Source of the DNA: Streptomyces huiliensis
Lineage (GTDB): Bacteria > Actinomycetota > Actinomycetes > Streptomycetales > Streptomycetaceae
NCBI RefSeq assembly: GCF_020037025.1
Contig: NZ_JAIQLH010000061.1
Location: 1-57,468 of the forward strand
Length of the DNA stretch: 57,468 bases
Direction of reading: 5' to 3'
Both the position numbers and the translations under genes were made by a program. Below the pieces are notes generated by a model that saw nothing but the letters and a program-made list of their open reading frames with translations, was not told the origin of the DNA and searched no databases. Positions 43,232 through 52,193 of the stretch are shown in pieces. The first letter of the stretch is position 1; each line of letters starts with the position of its first letter.

Positions 43232-44494
43232 TCAGCGCCGTGAACGCGTCACCTTCACCCGCCAGTTGCCGTGCGCGTCGCGTCCGAGGACGTCGACGGT
43301 GACCCCGTCGACCGTGCCGTGGCCGCCCGCCGGGTACGGGGCGTCGCTCAGGCTCGCCGTGACGTTGGGGTCGGTGGTGTAGCAGCCGCGGCCGTGGGGG
43401 GTGGCGTCGACGGCGCGGATGGGGCCGGTGCCGGAGGGGCGGTCGGTGGCGACGGTGGTGACGAGGACGCCGGGGCGGCAGACGGCGTGGTCGAGGGGGC
43501 CGCGGGTGCGGGCCTCCAGGGCGAGGGCGCGCCGGCGGGAGACGGGGACGACGACTAGCTTGGTGCCACCGGGGGACGAGGTGGGGGTGAGGGTGAAGGT
43601 GCGGCTGCCCGTGACGGTGACGCACTGCACCTGGCGTGGCGCGAGCCAGCCCAGCTTCCACTTGTGCCAGGCGAGGAAGTCGTTCGCCGGGCCCCAGTCC
43701 TCGTCCATGGGGTCCCAGTGGCCGACGGGGGAGACGACGCGGTTGCCGCGCCCGGTGGCGTAGAGGTCGGGGAGGCCGAAGCTGTGGGCGTTCTCGTGGA
43801 CCAGGACGCGGTACGGGCTGTCGCCGGTCTGACGGCTCCATATGAAGGAGATGTTCTTCAGGGCGGCGCCGTGCCGGGTCCGGAGCCCGGTCGGGGCCCC
43901 GGCGAACGTCACGGAGCGGACGTCCTCCGTCGCCGGCGGGCCGGCGTCCGGGCTGGCCAGGACGTTGACCAGGTCGTAGCGGCGCAGGTCGGCGGTGCCG
44001 TCGATCGCGGCGACGAGCTCCTTGGCGAGCGCGTGGTAGCCGGTGTCGCTGCGGGTGTCGAACGGCGTGCCGCGCCGGATGCCGTACGCGGCGTACGGGC
44101 GCGACATGCGGATCCAGCGCAGCAGCGGCGTGGAGCGGTAGTCGAGGCGCCCGTAGGAACTGGCCCGGTAGTAGTCGGCGACGGCCGGGAAGAACTCGGC
44201 GTACCGCTTGCGCGGGCTGCCCTTGCCGGGGGCGTCGGGGAAGTCGATGAAGAGGGTGAGCGCCCGTACGGTCCCCCGGGAGCGGGCGTAGCCGCGCGGC
44301 GTGCGCGCGCTCTCCGAGACGGAGCGGGTGCCCGAGCGCAGGGCGCAGGGGCCGGAGGGGGGACGGCCGGTGGGGTCAGGACCGGCGGGCGCGGCGGACG
44401 TATCCGCCGGCTGGTGGGCGCCCGCCCGGCCCGCCACCGGTGCGGTGAGGGCGAGGACTGCGGCCGCCACCATGGGGATGGCCAGGGTTTTCAT
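43232..44494 (-). CDS. Secreted M6-like metalloprotease
   Basis: 420 residues. Sec signal peptide (residues 1-27), then a propeptide-like segment, FIDFPD, and the zinc site HENAH at 233-237 followed by SFGLPDLY. The downstream SPVGHWDPMDEDW is the M6-type Met-turn region. The family includes immune inhibitor A. AGGAGG lies 8 nt before ATG 44494; the same frame runs far upstream only as shadow. Divergent from a TetR gene, with two palindromes between. Confidence 0.92.
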   Translation of the reverse strand: MKTLAIPMVAAAVLALTAPVAGRAGAHQPADTSAAPAGPDPTGRPPSGPCALRSGTRSVSESARTPRGYARSRGTVRALTLFIDFPDAPGKGSPRKRYAEFFPAVADYYRASSYGRLDYRSTPLLRWIRMSRPYAAYGIRRGTPFDTRSDTGYHALAKELVAAIDGTADLRRYDLVNVLASPDAGPPATEDVRSVTFAGAPTGLRTRHGAALKNISFIWSRQTGDSPYRVLVHENAHSFGLPDLYATGRGNRVVSPVGHWDPMDEDWGPANDFLAWHKWKLGWLAPRQVQCVTVTGSRTFTLTPTSSPGGTKLVVVPVSRRRALALEARTRGPLDHAVCRPGVLVTTVATDRPSGTGPIRAVDATPHGRGCYTTDPNVTASLSDAPYPAGGHGTVDGVTVDVLGRDAHGNWRVKVTRSRR

Positions 44495-44635
44495 GCCTGT
44501 CACCTCCTGCCGGGTGACTAACACCTTGGGCCGTCGTACGTCCGTGCGCCCTCGGGGGTACGGCAAGTGGGGGATACCGGCCGCTCCAAACGTGACGCAC
44601 GCCACGTCGGAGATTCCCGCGGAGGGGAAATATCC

Positions 44636-44691
44636 GGGGAGCTTCTCCCCGTTTAAGCTCTCGTCCCCGCGTAAACGGGGAGAGCTTCCCC
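44636..44691. promoter_or_regulatory. Pair of palindromes between protease and TetR genes
   Basis: ggggagcttctcccc (44636-44650) and ggggagagcttcccc (44677-44691) are 41 bp apart centre to centre, about four helical turns. The intervening sequence can also fold (cccgttt / aaacggg). Likely TetR operators. Confidence 0.6.
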
Positions 44692-44752
44692 GCTTGGCTC
44701 CGCCGCTCCGGCCGGACCCGCCGCGGGAACGAGGAGAGAGAGGAGACCCGTC

Positions 44753-45385
44753 GTGACCACACCCCAGCCGCGGCTGCGCGCCGACGCCCAGCGCAACCGG
44801 GAGCGCATCATCGCCGCGGCCCGCGAGGTGCTGGTCGAGCACGGGGCCGAGTTCTCCTTCGACAAAATCGCTCGACGCGTCGGGGTCGGCAATGCGACGC
44901 TGTACCGTCACTTCGCGGACCGCCGCGAGTTGATCCACCATGTCACCCTCTCGGTGATGTACCGCATCGCGGACCGCGCCGAGACAGCACGAGCCGAGGA
45001 GCCCGATGCTTTCCGTGCGCTGAGGCGGTTCGTCCACGCCGCGGCAGACGAACGGGTGGGCGCGCTGTGCCCGTTGCTCGACTCCGATGTGGATCACGAT
45101 CATCCGGATCTCGTCGAGGCGCGCGACCGGCTCGACCGGAATCTCAGGGAACTGATGGCCGCCGCCCGCGAGGAAGGGCAGTTGCGCGCCGACATCGACG
45201 TCGGTGACCTCATGGTGGCGCTCACTCAGCTGACCAGACCGCTGCCGGGCAAGGGCTGCCTGGACTTCGACCGGTTCGTCCACCGGCACCTCCAGCTGTT
45301 CCTGGACGGGCTGATGACCCCGGCCCGTTCCGAACTGCCCGGCTCCGCGGCGACGCTCGACGAACTACGCCGCAACCGGCGGTAG
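44753..45385 (+). CDS. TetR-family transcriptional regulator
   Basis: 210 residues from GTG 44753 (GAGGAGA upstream). N-terminal HTH at about 16-60 (RERIIAAAREVLVEHG, FDKIARRVGVGNATLYRHF) and a helical ligand domain of the DUF-type seen in drug-responsive TetR proteins. It stands upstream of a DHA2 exporter (269 bp gap) and divergent from the protease; either could be its target. Confidence 0.93.
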   Translation: MTTPQPRLRADAQRNRERIIAAAREVLVEHGAEFSFDKIARRVGVGNATLYRHFADRRELIHHVTLSVMYRIADRAETARAEEPDAFRALRRFVHAAADERVGALCPLLDSDVDHDHPDLVEARDRLDRNLRELMAAAREEGQLRADIDVGDLMVALTQLTRPLPGKGCLDFDRFVHRHLQLFLDGLMTPARSELPGSAATLDELRRNRR

Positions 45386-45654
45386 GTCCGGCCTCGTTGT
45401 CAGACCCACCTGCCATAGTCCGACCTGTACGTCCCGCACCTGTACGTCCGCACTCCGTCCGCCCGTACGTTCACCCTCCACCGGTTCCGCTCATTCCTCC
45501 TTTGCGGTCTGAGCACTTCGCGTCATCCGCTCCGTCGGCCCCGCGTGGCAGCCGTGTCACACACGTCACGTCACATCCGCCCCCGGCGCTTCGTCATTCC
45601 TTCGGTACTCCTTCGGTTCTCGCTCACCTCTCGCACCACTAGGCAGGCCCTTCC

Positions 45655-47172
45655 ATGCCCGACACCACCACCCCGGATCCCCGGCGCTGGAAAGCGCTGA
45701 TCTTCATCGCCCTGGCCCAGCTGATGGTCGTCCTCGACGCGACCATCGTGAACATCGCGCTGCCGTCCGCCCAGACCGACCTGGGTATCTCGGACGGCAA
45801 CCGGCAGTGGGTCATCACCGCCTACGCCCTCGCGTTCGGCGGACTGCTGCTCTTCGGCGGCCGAATAGCCGACCTGTGGGGCCGTAAGCAGACCTTCATC
45901 ACCGGCCTCATCGGTTTCGCCCTCGCGTCCGCGCTCGGTGGTGTCGCCGTCAACACCGGCATGCTGCTCGCCGCCCGCGCCCTCCAGGGCGTCTTCGGCG
46001 CGCTGCTCGCGCCGTCGGCGCTGTCGCTGCTCGCCGTCAGCTTCACCGAGGCGAAGGAGCGCGCCAAGGCGTTCGGCATCTTCGGTGCCATCGCCGGTGG
46101 TGGCGGTGCCGTCGGCCTGCTGCTGGGCGGCGTCTTCACCGAGTACCTCAACTGGCGCTGGACGTTCTTCGTGAACATCCCGTTCGCCGCCGTGGCCGCC
46201 GCCGGTGCCGTCGCCGTCATCCACGAGCCCGAGGGCAGCCGGAACCCGTCGAAGCTCGACATCCCCGGCGTCATCCTGGCCACCCTCGGCCTGGTCTCGC
46301 TGGTCTACGGCTTCACCCGCGCCGAGTCCGACGGCTGGACCGCCGGCATGACGGTCACCCTGTTCGCCGCCGCGGTCGTGCTGCTGGTGGCCTTCGTCCT
46401 CGTCGAGGGCAAGGTCAAGTCGCCGCTGCTGCCGCTGCGCGTCGTGGCCGACCGCAACCGCGGTGGCGTCTACGGTGCGCTCGGCCTCGCCTCGATCGGC
46501 ATGTTCGGCCTGTTCCTCTTCCTGGTCTTCTACCTCCAGGGCATCAAGGAGTACAGCCCGATCACCAACGGCCTGGCGTTCCTCCCGATGATCGCCACCA
46601 TGATCACCGGCTCCACCCAGATCGGCGCCCGGCTGATGACCCGGGTCCCGGCCCGCTGGCTGATGGGCCCCGGCTTCCTGGTCGCCGCCATCGGCATGGC
46701 GTGGCTGACCCGGATCGACACCGACACGTCGTACGTGACGGGCATCCTGCCGGGCCTGCTGCTGATGGGCATCGGCATGGGTACGGCGTTCATGCCGGCC
46801 ATGAGCCTCGCCACGCACGGCGTCGAGGCCCGTGACGCGGGTGTCGCCTCCGCGATGGTCAACACGTCGCAGCAGGTCGGCGGCGCGATCGGCACGGCCC
46901 TGCTGAACACGCTGGCCACCAGCGCCAAGGACGACTACGTCTCGTCCCACCGCGCGGGTGCCACGAGCAAGGAGGCCATCCAGGTGCTGGGCATCAAGGC
47001 GACGGTGCACAGCTTCCAGGTCGGCATCGCCTGGGCCACGGGCATCCTGACGCTGGCCGCCCTGGTGGCCGTGGTCTTCGTCAACGCCGGCCGGCCCAAC
47101 GCCGCGGCCAAGGCGGGCGCGGGCGAGGGGGAAGGCGCCGTCGAGGACGCCATTCCGGTGATGGCCCACTGA
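45655..47172 (+). CDS. MFS drug exporter, DHA2/EmrB-QacA family
   Basis: 505 residues with 14 predicted helices. Motif D1-like LDATIVNIALPS is in helix 1, motif A GGRIADLWGRKQ follows helix 2, and motif C-like GAIAGGGGAVGLLLGG lies in helix 5. Proton-driven efflux of drugs or a natural product. Likely under the TetR regulator just upstream. A strong intrinsic terminator follows. Confidence 0.95.
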   Translation: MPDTTTPDPRRWKALIFIALAQLMVVLDATIVNIALPSAQTDLGISDGNRQWVITAYALAFGGLLLFGGRIADLWGRKQTFITGLIGFALASALGGVAVNTGMLLAARALQGVFGALLAPSALSLLAVSFTEAKERAKAFGIFGAIAGGGGAVGLLLGGVFTEYLNWRWTFFVNIPFAAVAAAGAVAVIHEPEGSRNPSKLDIPGVILATLGLVSLVYGFTRAESDGWTAGMTVTLFAAAVVLLVAFVLVEGKVKSPLLPLRVVADRNRGGVYGALGLASIGMFGLFLFLVFYLQGIKEYSPITNGLAFLPMIATMITGSTQIGARLMTRVPARWLMGPGFLVAAIGMAWLTRIDTDTSYVTGILPGLLLMGIGMGTAFMPAMSLATHGVEARDAGVASAMVNTSQQVGGAIGTALLNTLATSAKDDYVSSHRAGATSKEAIQVLGIKATVHSFQVGIAWATGILTLAALVAVVFVNAGRPNAAAKAGAGEGEGAVEDAIPVMAH

Positions 47173-47198
47173 GGCCCGCCCAGGCCGACAGCTGAACC

Positions 47199-47233
47199 AA
47201 GCCCCCGCACGGATTCGCTCCGTGCGGGGGCTT
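47199..47233 (+). terminator. Intrinsic terminator after the exporter gene
   Basis: Perfect 15-bp stem (aagcccccgcacgga / tccgtgcgggggctt) with a 5-nt loop, 26 bp after the stop codon. Confidence 0.9.
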
Positions 47234-47247
47234 CGTCGTTCCGGGCC

Positions 47248-47317
47248 GCCGACCGCCGACCGCCGACCGCCGACCGCCGACCGCCGACCGCCGACCGCCG
47301 ACCGCCGACCGCCGACC
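47248..47317. repeat. 7-bp tandem repeat (gccgacc, ten copies)
   Basis: Ten uninterrupted units in the gap between the converging exporter and MarR genes. Not within a credible gene. Confidence 0.93.
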
Positions 47318-47371
47318 GCAGGCCGTCAGCCGCCGGCCGCAAGCCGCGTCAGCCGCCGGCCGTGGAGTGCC

Positions 47372-47878
47372 TCAGCGCAGCCAGGGCAGGTCCGCGCCGG
47401 CCGGCTGGAGGCCGCTCGCGATGGTCGAGCAGATCGCGCCGAACTCGGCGACCTGCTCCGGCGTGAGGCGGTCGAAGATCGCGGCCCGCACCGCCGCCAC
47501 ATGGCCGGGCGCCGTCTTCCGCAGCACCTCGAACCCCTCCTCCGTGAGCACCGCCACCTGCCCCCGCCGGTCGGACGGGCAGTCCTCGCGCCGCATCCAG
47601 CCGTTCTTCTCCAGGCGCGCCACGGCGTGCGACAGCCGGGACCGGGTGATCTTGACCTGCTGGGCCAGTTCGGTCATCCGCATCCGGCGGCGCGGCGCCT
47701 CGGAGAGCTGGACGAGCAGCGCGTAGTAGATGTGCGGCATGCCCGCGTCACGCTGGAGCTGACGGTCGAGATGGTCCTCCAGGAGCGTGGTGGCGTGGAG
47801 GTACGCCAGCCAGGTCGCCTGCTCCTCGGCGGAGAGCCAGCGGGGCTCCGCCGGGTCCGTTGCGGGTTCGTTCCTCAT
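47372..47878 (-). CDS. MarR-family transcriptional regulator
   Basis: 168 residues from ATG 47878 (ATG 47899 also in frame). Winged helix at about 50-125: MRMTELAQQVKITRSRLSHAV (in part MTELAQQVKITRSRLSHAV) and the wing DCPSDRRGQVAVLTEEG. MarR proteins typically repress divergent genes and release on binding small phenolics. It is divergent from a LigB-type dioxygenase, the standard arrangement for regulating aromatic metabolism. Confidence 0.93.
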   Translation of the reverse strand: MRNEPATDPAEPRWLSAEEQATWLAYLHATTLLEDHLDRQLQRDAGMPHIYYALLVQLSEAPRRRMRMTELAQQVKITRSRLSHAVARLEKNGWMRREDCPSDRRGQVAVLTEEGFEVLRKTAPGHVAAVRAAIFDRLTPEQVAEFGAICSTIASGLQPAGADLPWLR

Positions 47879-47988
47879 GGCATCCACTGTTCCACTCATC
47901 GGTCGGATGATCGGACCGGCCGGTCCGGGCGGCCCTCACGGCAATTCTTGAAGTCTAAATAAAACAGGTCTAAAGTTGAGCTGTAAAG

Positions 47989-48002
47989 CTTGAAAGTTCA
48001 AG
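47989..48002. promoter_or_regulatory. 14-bp perfect palindrome, probable MarR operator
   Basis: cttgaaagttcaag, within an unusually AT-rich stretch (47942-48005) that also has related cttgaag and taaagtt elements. It stands between the divergent MarR and dioxygenase genes. Confidence 0.65.
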
Positions 48003-48048
48003 GAAACTCCTCCGAGGAGTGCCTCCGAGCAAGTAGTCAGGAGCGACC

Positions 48049-48840
48049 GTGCAGGACACCTCGGCCCCGGCCCCCGGACGGATGCCCGCCCTCTACCTGT
48101 CCCACGGCGCCCCGCCCCTCGCCGACGACGCGCTGTGGCCCGGCCAGCTCGCCGCCTGGTCGGCGGAGCTGCCCAGGCCGCGCGCGATCCTCATGGTCTC
48201 GGCGCACTGGGAGGAGGCGCCGCTCGCGCTGGGCGCGACCGAGACCGTGCCGCTCGTCTACGACTTCTGGGGCTTCCCGGAGCACTACTACCGCGTGCGG
48301 TACGCCGCCCCGGGCGCCCCCGCCCTGGCGGAACGGGTCCGGGCGACGCTGCGCGGCGCCGGCCTGCCCGTCCAGGACATGCCGGACCGGGGGCTGGACC
48401 ACGGCGCGTACGTGCCGCTGGTCGAGATGTACCCGGACGCCGACATCCCGGTGCTCCAGATGTCCATGCCGTCGCTCGGCCCGGTGCGCCTCATGGAGAT
48501 CGGCCGGCGGCTCGCGCCCCTCCGCGACGAGGGCGTGCTGATCGTCGGCAGCGGCTTCTTCACCCACAACCTGGCCGCCCTGCGGCACCAGGGCGGTACG
48601 CCCGCCTGGTCCGCCGAGTTCGACCACTGGGGCCGGGAGGCGCTGGAGGCGCAGGACGTGGACGCCCTCCTCGACTTCGCCCGCAAGTCGCCGGCGGCCC
48701 ACCTGGCGCACCCGCGCACCGAGCACTTCGCGCCCCTCTTCGTCGCGTTGGGCGCGGCCGACGATCAACTCGGCAGCCAGCGCAGCGTGATCGACGGCTT
48801 CTGGCTGGGGCTGGCCAAGCGGTCGGTGCAGTTCGGCTGA
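48049..48840 (+). CDS. LigB/DODA-type extradiol dioxygenase
   Basis: 263 residues from GTG 48049 (CAGGAG 7 nt upstream). Class III extradiol signatures: LYLSHGAPPL (metal His19), MVSAHWEE, GLDHGAYVPL and GSGFFTHNL supply the conserved His residues. The family (4,5-DOPA dioxygenase-like, YgiD-type) cleaves catechol rings with Fe(II) or Zn(II). Divergent from MarR, which likely controls it. Confidence 0.93.
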   Translation: MQDTSAPAPGRMPALYLSHGAPPLADDALWPGQLAAWSAELPRPRAILMVSAHWEEAPLALGATETVPLVYDFWGFPEHYYRVRYAAPGAPALAERVRATLRGAGLPVQDMPDRGLDHGAYVPLVEMYPDADIPVLQMSMPSLGPVRLMEIGRRLAPLRDEGVLIVGSGFFTHNLAALRHQGGTPAWSAEFDHWGREALEAQDVDALLDFARKSPAAHLAHPRTEHFAPLFVALGAADDQLGSQRSVIDGFWLGLAKRSVQFG

Positions 48841-48884
48841 CCGGCCGCAGGCCGCGCGAGCGACCGTCCCGCCCGCCGCGCCCC

Positions 48885-49976
48885 TCACGCGTCCTCCGGG
48901 CTGATCAGCTCGAAGGCCCGGACCGTGGCGGCCAGCGCCCCCGCCGCCGCCTCCGGATCTGCCGTGGCGACGTCCACCGCGGTGTCCGTGAACTTGATCG
49001 CGTGCGCGTCGCCGTGCTCCGCCGCGCGGGCGAACGCCTCGTCGGCCGTGGCGGGCGCTCCGGCGGCCGGCTTCAGCGGCCCCGGCGCGGGATAGGCGGC
49101 CGTCACCGACGCGGCGGCCTCCCAGGCCGCGTGGAAGCTCGGCACCCAGAGCTCGCGGGGGAGCGCGGGCAGGGTGCGCAGGACGGCGTTGGGCGCGGTC
49201 GCCGAGTGGACGAGCATGACCGGCGAACCGTGGGCCCGCTCGCCGTAGCGCAGGACCGTCTCCCGGACGAGCTCCGCCAGCATCCCGGGCACCTCGTCGG
49301 GGCCGGCGGGCGGGCGCAGCGCGTTCGCGGCGGCGGGCCAGCCGGCGGTCTCCGGCAGCAGCGCGAAGCGGGCGCGGATGCCGAGCGGCTCGTCCGTGAC
49401 GTCCGGCATCCCCGCCAGCGCGGCACCGATCCCGGCCGTCCCCGACGCCGCAACCGGCATGGGGAGCGGCTGGTAGCGGGCCGCCCAGTAGCCGAGGGCG
49501 TGCCCCAGCTCGGCCACCCGAGGGGCGCTCCCATCACCGGCGCTCCCGTCATCGACGGTCTCGCCGTCGAGGAGCGTGCGGACGGCGTGGCCGGCGCGGA
49601 TGACGGGGTGCGTCGCGCCGGCCGTGATGCCGGGCAGCAGCCGCGGCCACCACTCGACGAGCACCTCACGCCACGGCCGTTCGGTCAGGGCACGGGTGAA
49701 GTGGTCGATCCAGTCCCCGAGCAGGGAGGGGTCGCCGAGCGCCGCGCGCCACGACGCGTCGTCCGCCCCGTCGATCCGGACGCCGGTCCGGCCCGGCATG
49801 TCCTCCAGCCGGTGCCGGTACCCGTCGAGCCAGCGGTGGACACGTGGCGCGTGCCCGTGGCGGACCAGCGCCTCGACGGTCATGGGGGCGTGGTTGGTGA
49901 GCCAGCCCTCGAACTCCGGGCCGTTCGCGTGGAGGCGTTCGAGGGCCTCGTCGAGTGTTCCGGTGGTGTCGGTCAT
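48885..49976 (-). CDS. Questin oxidase family protein (DUF4243)
   Basis: 363 residues. MTVEALVRHGH near the N-terminus, then helices with DWIDHFTRAL, WPRLLPGITAGATHPVIRAGHAVRTL (in part GITAGATHPVIRAGHA), HALGYWAARY and VLVHSATAPNA-like segments match the questin oxidase/DUF4243 family. In fungi these are Baeyer-Villiger-like, cofactor-free oxidases of anthraquinones; in Streptomyces the role is unknown. It converges with the dioxygenase gene. Confidence 0.87.
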   Translation of the reverse strand: MTDTTGTLDEALERLHANGPEFEGWLTNHAPMTVEALVRHGHAPRVHRWLDGYRHRLEDMPGRTGVRIDGADDASWRAALGDPSLLGDWIDHFTRALTERPWREVLVEWWPRLLPGITAGATHPVIRAGHAVRTLLDGETVDDGSAGDGSAPRVAELGHALGYWAARYQPLPMPVAASGTAGIGAALAGMPDVTDEPLGIRARFALLPETAGWPAAANALRPPAGPDEVPGMLAELVRETVLRYGERAHGSPVMLVHSATAPNAVLRTLPALPRELWVPSFHAAWEAAASVTAAYPAPGPLKPAAGAPATADEAFARAAEHGDAHAIKFTDTAVDVATADPEAAAGALAATVRAFELISPEDA

Positions 49977-50098
49977 GACGCCACGCTAGACCTCAGGCGT
50001 CACTCCAGAAACGGTCTCCGGACGTACACCTCAGGACTTCGGTCGCCCGCTACCGGCGCCCGAACGTGCCGTTCCGGCAGGGCAGTTGACGGGCCGGG

Positions 50099-50563
50099 CT
50101 ACCGGCGCACGTGGCGCTCGTTCCAGTGGAAGAGGTGGTACGACGTCAGCCCCACCAGGAGCGCGAAGCCGAGTCCGATGCCGAGGGAGCGGAGCCAGGT
50201 CCCGCCGGCCACGCTGTGCAGGAAGCCGACGGTGATGCCGGCCAGCGCGCCGTACGTCGCCGCGCGCACCTCGGTGATCATCGCGTTGCGCTCGCGGACC
50301 AGCAGGTAGCCGATGCCCGTCGAGACCGCCGCGGTGGCGAGCCCCAGCAGCCAGCCGCCCGCTTCCGAGAAGCCGTTCTCGTGCGCGAGGAAGGTGGTGA
50401 ACAGGAAGACGACGAACCCCAGGCAGGCGGGTACGGCCCAGGCGGGACGGCTCCGGTCGGGGACCGGGCCCGCCCGCGTCCCGCGCACCGGGAGACGGGC
50501 GCCGCTGGGCACCGGACCGGGGCCCTCCGGGGTGTGGTGGGGCAGGATCGCGTGCGCCGGCAT
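50099..50563 (-). CDS. Small membrane protein
   Basis: 154 residues from ATG 50563 (AGAGGAG 8 nt upstream). After a Pro-rich 45-residue N-terminus there are four predicted helices (VPACLGFVVFLFTTFL, GGWLLGLATAAVSTGIGYLL, AATYGALAGITVGFLH, SLGIGLGFALLVGLTSYHL). Ends in HWNERHVRR. Family not recognised. Confidence 0.75.
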   Translation of the reverse strand: MPAHAILPHHTPEGPGPVPSGARLPVRGTRAGPVPDRSRPAWAVPACLGFVVFLFTTFLAHENGFSEAGGWLLGLATAAVSTGIGYLLVRERNAMITEVRAATYGALAGITVGFLHSVAGGTWLRSLGIGLGFALLVGLTSYHLFHWNERHVRR

Positions 50564-51127
50564 GTCGGGGCTCCTCTCGTCCGTCCCCCGGGGGAACCGT
50601 CCGGGGTAACCGGCCGGGGGAACCGGCCCCCTGGAAACCAGCGCACACCCGCGCCCGCCCGGCGGCAAGTGGATCAGCGACCGGCTTCGACCCCGCCCGA
50701 CGGGGCGCGCACTCCGTCATGTCCCCGGCCCCGCGCCCCGCCGACGCAACCACAGGACGACGGGCGCCGTCCTTCGAGGCGGAGGGCGGCGACGGGCGGC
50801 GAGGGATGGCGACGGACACAGTCCGGAGCGGCGTTCTTCCCGAGCCGCGGGGAAGGCGTCAACGGTGACGGCCGTCTCAAGGGCGCGATGGCCGCGGAGC
50901 GCGGCGAGGGGCCCTGAACCCCCCTCCGCACCCGGCCTGACCAGGGCGTCCGTCGGCTCGTCCGGCATGCGTGCCCACGTGCGGCGGGACAGGGTACTGC
51001 ATGATCGTAAAAAAGAAGGCGTCTCCTGGGAATTCTGTCCGGATTGCAGTCGTTCTTTCCTTCGGACGGGTTCGCGGAGCGCGAGCCCCCCACCATCCCG
51101 CGACCGTCTCATCGCAAGGGAGTACGC
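50564..51127. promoter_or_regulatory. 564-bp regulatory region upstream of hrdD
   Basis: No credible gene. The right end holds the SigR-type promoter (51028-51054). Further left the sequence is GC-rich with no clear motif; the promoter of the small membrane protein must lie near 50570-50620. Confidence 0.5.
51028..51054 (+). promoter_or_regulatory. SigR-type promoter of hrdD
   Basis: GGGAAT (51028-51033), an 18-bp spacer, GTT (51052-51054): an exact match to the SigR consensus GGAAT-N18-GTT. hrdD is a known SigR target in S. coelicolor. The start codon follows 74 bp downstream. Confidence 0.85.
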
Positions 51128-52126
51128 ATGGCAACCCGTGCCGTCGCCCGTCGTCAGTCCGCAGCCAAGGGCGTCGACGAGGCAAGCAGTGTTCGCGCCT
51201 CGAGCGGGGAGATCGCCGATCGCGACCTGGTCGGCATGTACCTGGACGAGATCGCGCGGACGCCCCTGCTCGACGCCGCGAAGGAGGTCGAGCTGTCGCA
51301 GGCCATCGAGGCGGGCGTGTACGCCCGGCAGATCCTGGACGGCCTGGAGTCCGGCGAGGCGGGCGGCGCCTCGCGCGAGGAGCTGGAGGCGATAGCCGAC
51401 GAGGGCGCCCGCGCCAAGGACGTCTTCATCAAGTCGAACCTGCGGCTCGTGGTCGCCGTGGCCCGCCGGTACCCGCGCAGCGGGCTGCCGCTGCTCGACC
51501 TGATCCAGGAGGGCAACGCCGGTCTGGTCCGCGCGGTCGAGAAGTTCGACTACACCAAGGGATTCAAGTTCTCCACGTACGCGACCTGGTGGATCCGCCA
51601 GGCGATCACCCGCTCGATCGCCGACCAGTCGCGCACCATCCGGCTCCCCGTCCACCTCGTCGAGGAGCTGGGCCGCATCCGCCGGGTGCAGCGCGAGTTC
51701 AACCGGGAGAACGGCCGCGACCCCGAGCACGCCGAGATCGCCACGGAGCTGGGCACCACGCCCGAGCGCGTCGGCGACGTCCTGGACTGGGCCCGGGACC
51801 CGGTCAGCCTGAACATGTCGGTGGACGACGAGGGCGAGACCCAGTTCGGCGACCTGCTGGAGGACACCTCCGCCGTGTCGCCGGAGCAGTCGGTCATCGC
51901 GCTGCTGCGCAGCGAGGAACTGGAGACCCTCATCGGCCGGCTCGACCACCGGACCGCGTCGATCATCAAGGCGCGCTACGGGATCGAGGACGGGCGGGAG
52001 CGCACGCTGACGGAGGTCGGCAAGCAGCACGGGCTCACCCGGGAGCGGATCCGGCAGATCGAGAAGCACGCGCTTCTGGAGCTGAAGAAGATGGCTCACG
52101 ACACCGGGTTCGACGCGGCGGCCTAA
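51128..52126 (+). CDS. hrdD: RNA polymerase principal-like sigma factor HrdD
   Basis: 332 residues, the length of HrdD. Region 1.2 (DLVGMYLDEIARTPLL), region 2 (KFSTYATWWIRQAITRSIADQSRTIR, in part YATWWIRQAITRSIA), region 3, and region 4 with LTEVGKQHGLTRERIRQIEKHAL. The N-terminus MATRAVARRQSA is the HrdD type, and it lacks the long region 1.1 of HrdB. Group 2 sigma factor, dispensable in S. coelicolor. AAGGGAG precedes ATG 51128. Proximity to deoR-fruK matches the S. coelicolor order. Confidence 0.95.
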   Translation: MATRAVARRQSAAKGVDEASSVRASSGEIADRDLVGMYLDEIARTPLLDAAKEVELSQAIEAGVYARQILDGLESGEAGGASREELEAIADEGARAKDVFIKSNLRLVVAVARRYPRSGLPLLDLIQEGNAGLVRAVEKFDYTKGFKFSTYATWWIRQAITRSIADQSRTIRLPVHLVEELGRIRRVQREFNRENGRDPEHAEIATELGTTPERVGDVLDWARDPVSLNMSVDDEGETQFGDLLEDTSAVSPEQSVIALLRSEELETLIGRLDHRTASIIKARYGIEDGRERTLTEVGKQHGLTRERIRQIEKHALLELKKMAHDTGFDAAA

Positions 52127-52147
52127 AAGGGCATATCCTTATAGATC

Positions 52148-52190
52148 GGACCCCGGCGCCTCCCCCCCCTGCGTCGGGGTCCTTCTTTTT
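52148..52190 (+). terminator. Intrinsic terminator of hrdD
   Basis: Stem ggaccccg / cggggtcc with a C-rich loop followed by ttcttttt, a canonical rho-independent terminator rare in such clear form in this GC-rich DNA. Confidence 0.93.
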
Positions 52191-52193
52191 CCC

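Noticed and set aside
44495..45289. N-terminal extension of the metalloprotease frame
   Set aside because: The signal peptide and AGGAGG site fix the start at 44494; the extension is antisense to the TetR gene.
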